This document shows positions 49,588 to 57,756 of a stretch of 64,000 nucleotides of DNA, piece after piece. The notes under the pieces were generated by a model. That model made no database searches. It was given only the letters and a program-made list of their open reading frames with translations, and had not been told where the DNA came from. Origin of the DNA: Pythium myriotylum (taxonomy: Eukaryota; Oomycota; Peronosporomycetes; Pythiales; Pythiaceae); contig JALJCQ010000015.1 of the NCBI GenBank assembly GCA_023091665.1, positions 2,232,001-2,296,000 on the forward strand, in the 5' to 3' direction. The translations under genes and the position numbers were made by a program. Each line of letters begins with the position of its first letter. Positions within the stretch are counted from its first letter, which is position 1.

Positions 49588-49902
49588 ATGGGGAAGCGGA
49601 AAACTCGTGAACCCGAGAACCCTTTCCAATACGATACTGAGTGCTTGACTCAGAACTTCGAAAAGCTTGATAAGCTCCGTCACGACCTTTGGCTCACGAC
49701 GGTTAAGCAACAGAAACTCGTGAAGTTAATTCGTGACGAGATCCCTGACTCGTTCGATCACGAGACTCGGAACCTGTTGCAGTCGACCACGAACTTGCTC
49801 TTGCACCACATCGACAAGACGCAAACGGTCGTTTCAAGCACTTTCGATCACTCCATTCACCTCTTCAACAAGAACAAGAAGAAGAAGAAGACCAAGAACT
49901 AG
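49588..49902 (+). CDS. Small basic ORF upstream of Gag-Pol in the Gypsy element
   Basis: 104 residues, MGKRKTREPENPFQYD start. The middle is probably helical (LTQNFEKLDKLRHDLWLTTV, then KLVKLIRDEIPD) and the C-terminus is a lysine run (NKNKKKKKTKN). It has no relation to Gag, protease or any family I recognise. It sits in the sense direction, 125 bp before the Gag-Pol start, so the transcript could carry it as a first cistron. It could be a nucleic-acid-binding accessory protein or a regulator of Gag-Pol translation; this is inference only. Its intactness may only reflect the youth of the element. Confidence 0.5.
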   Translation: MGKRKTREPENPFQYDTECLTQNFEKLDKLRHDLWLTTVKQQKLVKLIRDEIPDSFDHETRNLLQSTTNLLLHHIDKTQTVVSSTFDHSIHLFNKNKKKKKTKN

Positions 49903-50027
49903 ATTATAGTTTAGGTTTTTCAAAATTTAGTTTTCTTCAACTTTAGCCTTCATTTTAGGTTAGTTAAAGTAGAGTAGAATCAAGTCAGAAGTAAGCAAGT
50001 GAACACGCAAGTGGAGTCCAACTTCTC

Positions 50028-53000
50028 ATGTCCGGACGTCGATCCCGAGAAGTTGAGCGTGAGTCACCGAACTTACGTCCCCGTCAACAAAGTCGATCGA
50101 ACGACACTCCAGACGTTGAGCGTGCACGTTCTGCATCACGCCCACGCCCGGCCGCTGCACAAGAAGAGATGGATCAGCCAGAAGTACCTCAGGCTGTGCC
50201 ACCGCAGGCCGCACCAGCCGCAGCTGCGCAACCAGCTGCTGCCCCGTCCATGGACCCGGCTCTCTTCTACCAGTTTATGATGATGATGCAGCAGAACAAT
50301 GTGCAATCGCAAGCAAGTATGCAAGCGTTTATGCAACAGTCGCAAGCACAGTTCATGCAGATGCTCAACCTTCAAGGGCCATCGCGCAAGAAGGAACCGC
50401 CAGGGTATGAAGGCAAGCAGAATGAAGACGTCGAATTATGGATATTCAACACGGAGGATTACTATGCGTTCAAGCGCGCGATAATGGAAGCCGACTCTTC
50501 TGCATTCGTTGAAGAGATTACAGGAAACCTCGGCAAGTCTGTACAGAATTGGGTACGGACGACTTTTACCGCAGAATGCGCGCGAGACGGCGTAAACAAG
50601 ACGTGGGAACGTTTCAAGGAGAAGCTGCGTAAGCGCTTCAAGCCTGTTGATTTCGAGTACAACCTCCGTGAGCGAATGTTTGAACTCAAGCAAACTGCTT
50701 CGATTCACGATTACGTGACGAAGTTCCAGGACTTGCTTTCGCAAGCGCAACAGCGGATCGAGGATCTTGATCAGCGCTTTTACTTCCAGAACGGTCTACG
50801 CGCAGAGACGTGCGCCAAGATCAAGGAGGAAAGTCCAAAGAATCTCGATGATACGATCGAGATTGCCACGAACTTCGAGTTCGCACACTATTCCGGGAAA
50901 TCTGCCAGACTACAAGGGCAGAAGTCTTCCAAGCCGGATCACGACACGGCCGCAGTCATGACCAAGTCGAAGAAAGGCAAGAAAAGTCATAAGTCCCAAG
51001 ACGACAAGAAGGGTGATGACTGGAAGAAGAATGCAACATGTCACGCTTGCAAGAAAAAGGGCCACATTTCTCCTGAATGTCCCGACAAGAAGAAGGAAGC
51101 CAACAACTACATCAGTGGCGCCTTCTATGCGATTCTTGAAGTACAAGCACTCGCGTATGACAAGCCGGAAAAGAAGAAGAATGTATCTATCTTCATTGAT
51201 AATGGTTGTAGTCTAAACGGCATCTCGGAAGATTTGGCACAATCATTGAACCTCAAAGTGCACGAAGACAAACAAGACACCATGGAAGTTGATCTTGGAT
51301 TTGGTCAGAAGGTGCATCGACCCCGTCGCACTGCTGAAATGAATCTTGAGGTTCCTGGTTTCCCTGCCATGAAGTCTAAGTTCCAGGTCATGCCGATCCC
51401 TGAGGACAAAGACGTGATTCTCGGTATGATTTGGCTCCGTGAGCAAAACCCCGAGATTGACTGGAAAACTCTCCAACTGTCGCCTCGCACTCAAGCTGCG
51501 CCAGACCCACCACTACGTCTTCGTACACCAACGGTGCGCCCTGCTCGCTTTGTTGCGAATCGCCGTCGAGCGAGACAGACTCAGACCCGTGAGATCTTCA
51601 ACTTTTATCGTCAACACGGTCACAATGGAGAATTCGGTCAGACCAAGTTCATCTCCATGAAGAAACTTGCCAAAGAGTTGCGCAAGGGAGATGTCGAGTG
51701 CGTGTTTATGGTGAATCCACACGACTCGGAAAAGGCTGCTAGGTATATGCAGCAAGGGTGGGACGCTTTGAAGGATAACCCAGCATATGATGTGCTGTGG
51801 AAGCGTCGTGATACAGTGTTTCGAACTGAACTACCGAACACTGTTCCGCCTGTTCGGGAGGGTATTGAACATGTCATCGAACTCAAGCCCGGTACGAAAC
51901 CTATTCACGTTCCTCAGTGGCGCCAGAGCCCTGAGCAACGCAAGGTGATTCAAGAATGGACGAAGGAAATGGTCAAAGCCAATATCATTAGACCAAGTAC
52001 ATCTCCTTTCTCGGCACCAACCTTTTGTGTGAAGAAGCCTGTTGGTTGGCGAATAGTCCACGACTTTCGTCTGTTGAACCACAACACAGTGTTGCCTGCT
52101 ATTCCAATGCCACGCAAAGAAGATACCTTTGACGCCATGACTGGTAGTTACTGGTTTTCGTGCATGGATTTGCTGTGGGGTTACTACCAGGTAAAACTCA
52201 GAGAACAAGATATACCATTCACGGCGTTTTCAACGCCTGATGGGTTGTTTGAGTATTTGGTAACTCCAATGGGACTCAGCGGGAGTCCAGGCACCTTCAA
52301 CCGTCTTCTTCAACGTGTCTTCAGCGACTTGCGCGATTGCATGCGCATCTACTTCGACGACATCTATGTCTTCACGAAAAGCACGGACATCAACGAGCAC
52401 CTCGAGGCTCTCGATCGTGTTCTTCAACGATGTGAAGATCAACAGCTGTACATCAAACTGTCGAAGTGTCAGTTCTGTGTTCCTGAGATTCCTTGTCTCG
52501 GTGACTTTGTCGGTCGCAACGGTGTGCGTATGGACCCGGACAAGATCAAGATCATCAAGGACTGGCCCGTTCCAAAGACGAAGAAGCAGATGGAGAGCTT
52601 TCTAGGTACTACTGTGTACGTCTCTCGTTTCTGCCCGGACTTTGCACAGTTTGCGGGTCCACTTCATGAGTGTATCAAGGGGAAGAAATCCAGTGAGGCA
52701 ATCCAACTCTCTGACCATCAACTGGCGTGCTTCGAGCAACTCAAGCAGCGCCTGTCTTCACCACCTGTTTTGAAACTACCGGACTTCTCGAAGCTTTTCG
52801 GAATCCGGATGGATGCGTCCAACTTCGCCATTGGGGGAGTCTTGTTTCAAAAGGAGGGAGAGCTAGAGTATCCCATCGCATACACAGGACGAAAAATGAA
52901 GTCTGCTGAACTCAACTACCCTGTTCGTGAACAAGAACTTCTCGCGATCATGCACGCGCTAAAGGTGTGGCGTGTGTACCTTCTCGATCATCCATTTGTT

Positions 53001-54761
53001 GTGGAAACGGATCACAAGAGTATAGAGACGATCTTGACACAGAAGACAACGAACAGAAGAGTTGCACGTTGGTTCAACGAACTTGCTGAGTTTCACCCTC
53101 AGTTCAAGTGGATTCCAGGACACACGAATCACGTCGCTGACGCGTTATCCCGGAACCCGGGCTTTGAGCACAAGGCTGCTCAAGTTAGTCTACAAGATCT
53201 TCTTGATGCAGCAGCAAGCCGCGAGATTGTAGCAACTATTGAAGCGAGCCCCGTCTCAGTCAAAGAGTCGGTGAAGAAGCTGTACAAGTCAGATCAACGA
53301 ACACGAGACATTCTGGAAAAGATGGCTGATGGTGTGCAAGTACCAAAGCACTCGGTCGTCGACGGACTCCTTTACTATCAAACAATGGAGGACGAACATC
53401 CCAGACTTGTGATTCCTGACAACGAAGATCTGAAGAATCGTGTAATCTATGAGAATCACGATGTTTTGACCGCTGGTCATCCTGGTTACTACAAGGCGTA
53501 TCTTGCAGTCCAGAAGAAGTACTATTGGCCGCGCATGACCAAGTACATCCAGCGTTACGTGAACACTTGTGAGATGTGTCAGCGTAACAAAGCCAGGCAA
53601 TTTAAACCGCCAGGTCTCCTCAATCCACTCAGTATTCCATCGGGAAGATGGGTTGAGATTTCCATGGACTTTCTGGTATCCTTACCAAAGACCAAGGAAG
53701 ATGATGATGCAATCATGGTAATTGTCGATCGTCTGACGAAACGTGCCAAGTTCATCGCAACTAAGACGACTGCATCAGCGGAGGGCACCGCGAGTCTTTT
53801 CATGAAGCACTACGTGAAAGATCATGGTATCCCCAAGACCATTGTGTCGGATCGTGACTCTAAGTTCACATCCAAGTTTTGGACCTCAGTGGCATCGATC
53901 CTGAAGTCTCAGCACAATCTCTCATCAGCGTTCCGTCCCCAAACAGATGGACAGACAGAACGGACGAATCGTTTCGTCGAGGATTATCTCCGAGGAGTTG
54001 TGAATCCAGCACAGAATGACTGGAGTGAATATTTGCACTTAGCAGAGTTTGCGTATAACCGCAGAGTGCATTCTTCGATCGGTATGTCACCTTTCGAAGC
54101 TGATCTTGGCTATGTTCCATACATGCCGGATGATGTTGCAGCTGATCCAGAGTTCACTAAGTTGAGCAAGACAGCAAAAGAGTTTCTCTTGCAACAAGAA
54201 GTCTTTCTTCGGAAAGCACAAGACGCTATGAGTGAAGCGCAAGAACGTATGAAGTCGTACTACGACAGGAACCGCAAGCACCAAGAGTTTGAGATCGGTC
54301 AACTCGTATTGCTTGACGGTAAGAATCTGGACATCCGCCACAAGGGCTTCGCATCGACAAGCAAGTTGGCACCAAGATTCGTTGGACCCTACCCCATCGT
54401 GAAGAAAGTCCACCATGATTCATACGAGATCGCTATGTCGAAGGATCTTCGAATCCATCCTGTATTTCACACTTCACGGTTGAAGCTGTATCAGAAGGAC
54501 GACAGGCGACATCAGCAAGCTGCTAAGGTTTTACTTGCAGACGGAACAGAAGGACAACTGGTCCAAGCAGTCATTGGAGACCGCAGACGTCAAGGTAAAC
54601 AGCAGTACAAGATCCATTGGCTTGGAGAAACCGTGAGACAAGCCACTTGGGAACCCATTGAGAACTTGAAGCAAATTCCAGGGCTGATCGCCGAGTACTG
54701 GAGGAACAAGAAGGGAAGTCTTCTCTCGAAGGGAGGTCATGTGACAGAGTCCTTACAATAG
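50028..54761 (+). CDS. Gag-Pol polyprotein of the Gypsy chromovirus
   Basis: 1577 residues in one frame, ATG at 50028. Gag has a low-complexity N-terminus, a capsid-like core (about 120-290) and a CCHC knuckle at C338-C341-H346-C351. The protease site reads D391-N392-G393 instead of the usual DTG or DSG. Reverse transcriptase has YFDD at 775-778. RNase H spans about 920-1040 (RMDASNFAIGG, REQELLAI, VETDHKS). Integrase has an HHCC finger (about 1143-1185) and the DD35E triad D1214, D1275, E1311. A chromodomain follows (about 1514-1560, YKIHWLGE...ATWEP) and probably directs insertion to chromatin marks. The stop lies 22 bp inside the 3' LTR. With no frameshift between Gag and Pol, their ratio must be set by processing. 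Confidence 0.95.
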   Translation: MSGRRSREVERESPNLRPRQQSRSNDTPDVERARSASRPRPAAAQEEMDQPEVPQAVPPQAAPAAAAQPAAAPSMDPALFYQFMMMMQQNNVQSQASMQAFMQQSQAQFMQMLNLQGPSRKKEPPGYEGKQNEDVELWIFNTEDYYAFKRAIMEADSSAFVEEITGNLGKSVQNWVRTTFTAECARDGVNKTWERFKEKLRKRFKPVDFEYNLRERMFELKQTASIHDYVTKFQDLLSQAQQRIEDLDQRFYFQNGLRAETCAKIKEESPKNLDDTIEIATNFEFAHYSGKSARLQGQKSSKPDHDTAAVMTKSKKGKKSHKSQDDKKGDDWKKNATCHACKKKGHISPECPDKKKEANNYISGAFYAILEVQALAYDKPEKKKNVSIFIDNGCSLNGISEDLAQSLNLKVHEDKQDTMEVDLGFGQKVHRPRRTAEMNLEVPGFPAMKSKFQVMPIPEDKDVILGMIWLREQNPEIDWKTLQLSPRTQAAPDPPLRLRTPTVRPARFVANRRRARQTQTREIFNFYRQHGHNGEFGQTKFISMKKLAKELRKGDVECVFMVNPHDSEKAARYMQQGWDALKDNPAYDVLWKRRDTVFRTELPNTVPPVREGIEHVIELKPGTKPIHVPQWRQSPEQRKVIQEWTKEMVKANIIRPSTSPFSAPTFCVKKPVGWRIVHDFRLLNHNTVLPAIPMPRKEDTFDAMTGSYWFSCMDLLWGYYQVKLREQDIPFTAFSTPDGLFEYLVTPMGLSGSPGTFNRLLQRVFSDLRDCMRIYFDDIYVFTKSTDINEHLEALDRVLQRCEDQQLYIKLSKCQFCVPEIPCLGDFVGRNGVRMDPDKIKIIKDWPVPKTKKQMESFLGTTVYVSRFCPDFAQFAGPLHECIKGKKSSEAIQLSDHQLACFEQLKQRLSSPPVLKLPDFSKLFGIRMDASNFAIGGVLFQKEGELEYPIAYTGRKMKSAELNYPVREQELLAIMHALKVWRVYLLDHPFVVETDHKSIETILTQKTTNRRVARWFNELAEFHPQFKWIPGHTNHVADALSRNPGFEHKAAQVSLQDLLDAAASREIVATIEASPVSVKESVKKLYKSDQRTRDILEKMADGVQVPKHSVVDGLLYYQTMEDEHPRLVIPDNEDLKNRVIYENHDVLTAGHPGYYKAYLAVQKKYYWPRMTKYIQRYVNTCEMCQRNKARQFKPPGLLNPLSIPSGRWVEISMDFLVSLPKTKEDDDAIMVIVDRLTKRAKFIATKTTASAEGTASLFMKHYVKDHGIPKTIVSDRDSKFTSKFWTSVASILKSQHNLSSAFRPQTDGQTERTNRFVEDYLRGVVNPAQNDWSEYLHLAEFAYNRRVHSSIGMSPFEADLGYVPYMPDDVAADPEFTKLSKTAKEFLLQQEVFLRKAQDAMSEAQERMKSYYDRNRKHQEFEIGQLVLLDGKNLDIRHKGFASTSKLAPRFVGPYPIVKKVHHDSYEIAMSKDLRIHPVFHTSRLKLYQKDDRRHQQAAKVLLADGTEGQLVQAVIGDRRRQGKQQYKIHWLGETVRQATWEPIENLKQIPGLIAEYWRNKKGSLLSKGGHVTESLQ
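54728..54739 (+). promoter_or_regulatory. Probable polypurine tract of the Gypsy element
   Basis: GAAGGGAGG followed by TCA directly before the 3' LTR; the expected primer site for plus-strand DNA synthesis. It is inside the Gag-Pol frame. Confidence 0.45.
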
Positions 54762-55149
54762 ACTCTGCCTCTCTACACTATACTGAGCGCGAGATAAATC
54801 CAGCATAGCCGGACAAGACTGCTCTTGTCCGGAGCCCCAACTATAACACGGAGGGATGACCTCAGTAATCCCATACAAACAGTAGGATAAGTTTGGCTAA
54901 GAACATCTCGTGTCCTGACTCGTACACGGAGTCTAGACCAAAGATCCAGTATAGTTTATTCAAGATTAGTTAGGAGAGACGACGTAAACCATATGGGTGG
55001 CTCAGACAGTAAGGCTTGGGAGGTTTGAATCCCGGGCCCATTCAATATCACTCCACAACTTGCCATCGAGCAATCAAGTCTAGCCTTCTTCGCCCCAACT
55101 AGCCTCGGCTTCGGTCTTCCCCGCTCAGTGTCGCCCCGCTTCTGTGACA
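54740..55149 (+). repeat. Gypsy 3' LTR, 410 bp
   Basis: Same length and sequence as the 5' LTR. Its first 22 bases encode the last seven residues (VTESLQ and stop region) of Gag-Pol. It ends 43 bp before the first possible start of family protein F, so it probably replaces or overlaps that gene's promoter. Confidence 0.93.
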
Positions 55150-55192
55150 GCAAGAGTCGTGTTTACGCTTCAGACAGTCCCTCAGACGATGG

Positions 55193-57627
55193 ATGCCCGC
55201 GGCATCTATCATGTGCGAAAAAAGCTTCAAGAGAAAGTCCAAGGTTCTCATGGCACGCAAACCTGCTCACCAAAGTCTTCATTACGCCATGAACGACTGC
55301 AGCGACGCCAACGTGGACTGCGAGCTGGACGAGGCCAACTGGTACGAGACCGTCCACGGCCCGCACGAGCGTCCGCTCTGGGCGCCGAGGTTCCGCACCA
55401 AATGGCAGTTCCTGCGCGACTGGTTCCAACGCACACGCGACCGCTGCCATTTCAGCGACCCGGACCGCGACAACACCCACCCTGTGCGCGTCGGCCGCGA
55501 GGTCCACGACTGGTGGACGGATGTCTATCTCGAGACCGGCGACCTTGACAAGCGGAGCGCGCCTCTAACCCAACGCGCCGCGCGATATCGCTCGATCGGC
55601 GAGGCTGTGCGCATCATGGCGGCGATGGCACGCGTGGACTACAAGTCGTGGCTCGGCGAGTTCATCCGCGCGACCAACTACGAGGTGCCGACGTTCATGA
55701 AGCTGCAGGTGTCGAGGAGCTCCCGCGACAGTTTTCGTTCTTCTTCGCGTTCGATCTGGACCCGGCATGCTACCAATGGCAACTGCTGCAGACAGCGTTC
55801 GGCGTCGACTACCGCACCGAGGTGTACAAGACTCACATGGCGCAGATCTTGGAAGTGGTCAAGACCTTCAAGAAGAAGAAGGAGGCGCCCGTGAACTGGA
55901 AGGAGAAAGTGATGGATCCTGTTCCCATGAAGCTCAAGATTGCCCCGGACGAGACCTCACTACCCAACCAGATCAAGATCTTGACGGGGATCACGCAGAC
56001 GATAGTCAAGCTGCAGGAGATTGAGGCGGAGTGGCGAGCAGCTCCAGCAGACAGTGACATTCGTTCGCGCCCCGTCTTCCACATTGAGTGCGTGGATCTG
56101 AACCTGAGGGAGTTTTCTCTGCACCCGAACGTGCTTCGAACCATTCGGAAGCTGATTGAGACTGGTGTGCGCATTCACCATCTCACGCTTCCTGAAGGAG
56201 CTGTCCAGTCGGTTGACGAAGCCAAGCTTCGACTTGGATGGGGTCTCTTCTTGTCCACTGCGCTTGGCCACCGCCCTCTACCGAACGGCGCTCATGCGCA
56301 CATCGACAAGCTTGTTGTGCCGAGCGTTTACGCGTTCGAGAGTACGATGTTGCCGTTCTTATCAGCTGTTGCAACCACGAAGTCACTGACAGAAGTGCGC
56401 ATGGAGATGAACGAGGCGACCCGCAGCGATCAGGCCGCTCAAGTTCGCATTTGGGAATGGATCGGCTACTCGTTCTTCAGTGCCGCATCGACAAATTCTG
56501 TCAAGACACTCTGGCTAGATGCATTCAAGCTCGATACTTCGAGCCTCGGTGCTGGAAATCTCATTGCGAATAGCGAAGACCCGCTAGGCAGACTTTGGGT
56601 TTCGACTTCTAAGTTGGCCGAGGACCCTTTCCTGGTTTCTAAGCTTCAACAGCTGGTGACTGTCGAGAAGGAGGCTCGAATAATTGCGCTTGGATCTCTC
56701 GCTGCGGTCCCAGATGTGCATTCTGTGTTCTCGTATCAAGCCGTGGTGGTCCGTGACGAGCCTTGCAGTTCTTCGGTGGAAGTCTTGATTCCTGGTTTTG
56801 GTTTTTGTCGTATCGATCGATCCTTCATTACTTCTCACCCCGGCGCGGTGGCTCGCGCTCTTCCTCCTCGCGCATTGGAGAACCTGGTGGTCGGAAACAA
56901 GCAGCCGTCGTTTGTTGGCGTTGAAGCAACGACAATACCGACCAAGGCATTCGTCGGCAGCCTCCTTGAGCTTGCTGGGCCAAATCTGACTGGACTCGCG
57001 TTGGAAGCCGATGATCTCGACAAGTTCTGTCTTGGTGAAGTGGCTCGTTTGTGTCCTCGGTTGATCGAGTTTCGGCTGCGTGGGGCGACGTTGCCGTCGA
57101 TGGAACCGGTCACGCAATTGTGGGACGAGAATCCTCAGTGCCTTATCAGCTCGTTAGATCTTCGCGATATCATGGTGCCGATTTCGTCGTTCGAAAAGTT
57201 CTTGGGTCGTCTCTCTAGTCCATTCAACGACCGATTAGTTCGCTCACTACGCCGTCTTCGTGTGGGCCGGGGGTGGGCTTGCTCGTTCCGCCATTCCACG
57301 GATGCCCTCATGGAGCTGTTGATTTGCACAAACCGGCACCTGACCCACTTTCATCTGTACAGGCGATCTCATCGCCCCAGCACAGGATGGAGCATTGATG
57401 GCCACAATGTCGCTGGTGATATGGTCCCCGATATCCCACTTCCCGCACCGACGCGGCTCGGCCTGTTGAGCGTGTTGCACCTTCGGTCGGAGACCGATGA
57501 AGAAGCTTTCCACCTCCCGTCAGACGTGGTCAAGCACATCTTCGGCTTCAGCGCTGGGACGTGGCGTCGAGTTCATACAACTATCGAACACCAAACCACT
57601 GTCGCAGGTGTCTCCCAGTGGGAGTGA
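55193..57627 (+). pseudogene. Leucine-rich family protein F, one frame disruption near the 5' third
   Basis: The N-terminal part is in one frame (WQFLRDWFQRTRDRC...YEVPTFMKLQV) up to about 55711. Homology then continues in another frame (LPRQFSFFFAFDLDPACYQW) to the stop at 57627. A one-base loss or two-base gain between 55705 and 55725 explains this; the only GT..AG there is 8 bp, too short for an intron. The rest is intact: central leucine-rich part (IHHLTLPEGAVQSVDEA), the motif VLIPGFGFCRIDRS, repeats (LTGLALEADDLDKF, LIEFRLRGATLPSMEP) and closing LPSDVVKHIFGFSAGTWRRV. The start is uncertain (55193, 55250 or 55289). Real mutation or sequencing error cannot be separated here. Confidence 0.7.
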
Positions 57628-57756
57628 GCGAGCCGTGTTTCATGCATGTCATCCTCGGTGATGCATGTAGCCATATCGTTATGGACAGGTGATTGGAGTT
57701 AATTCGTCGTTAGTAGGTGCTTGTCATTGGTCAAGGGCTCACTTGGAGTCGGGAAG

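Larger units (their letters stand above)
48778..55149 (+). mobile_element. Complete Gypsy (Ty3) chromovirus retrotransposon
   Basis: 6372 bp from TGTGACAG to TGTGACA. It has two 410-bp LTRs that look identical, an extra small ORF, and one intact Gag-Pol frame with chromodomain. The domain order (PR-RT-RH-IN-chromodomain) is that of Ty3/Gypsy. The identical LTRs and open frame indicate a very recent arrival. The flanks (CATAGTG left, GCAAGAG right) do not form the 5-bp target duplication expected of a simple insertion. No -TGG primer site is evident right behind the 5' LTR. Confidence 0.93.

Noticed and set aside
55189..55548. Alternative start at ATG 55189 for the gene after the Gypsy element
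   Set aside because: It is in a different frame from the family homology (WQFLRDWFQRTRD) and gives an unrelated peptide.
55708..55715. GTGTCGAG as an intron explaining the frame change in family gene F
   Set aside because: Eight bases cannot be a spliceosomal intron; introns in this window are 50-164 bp.
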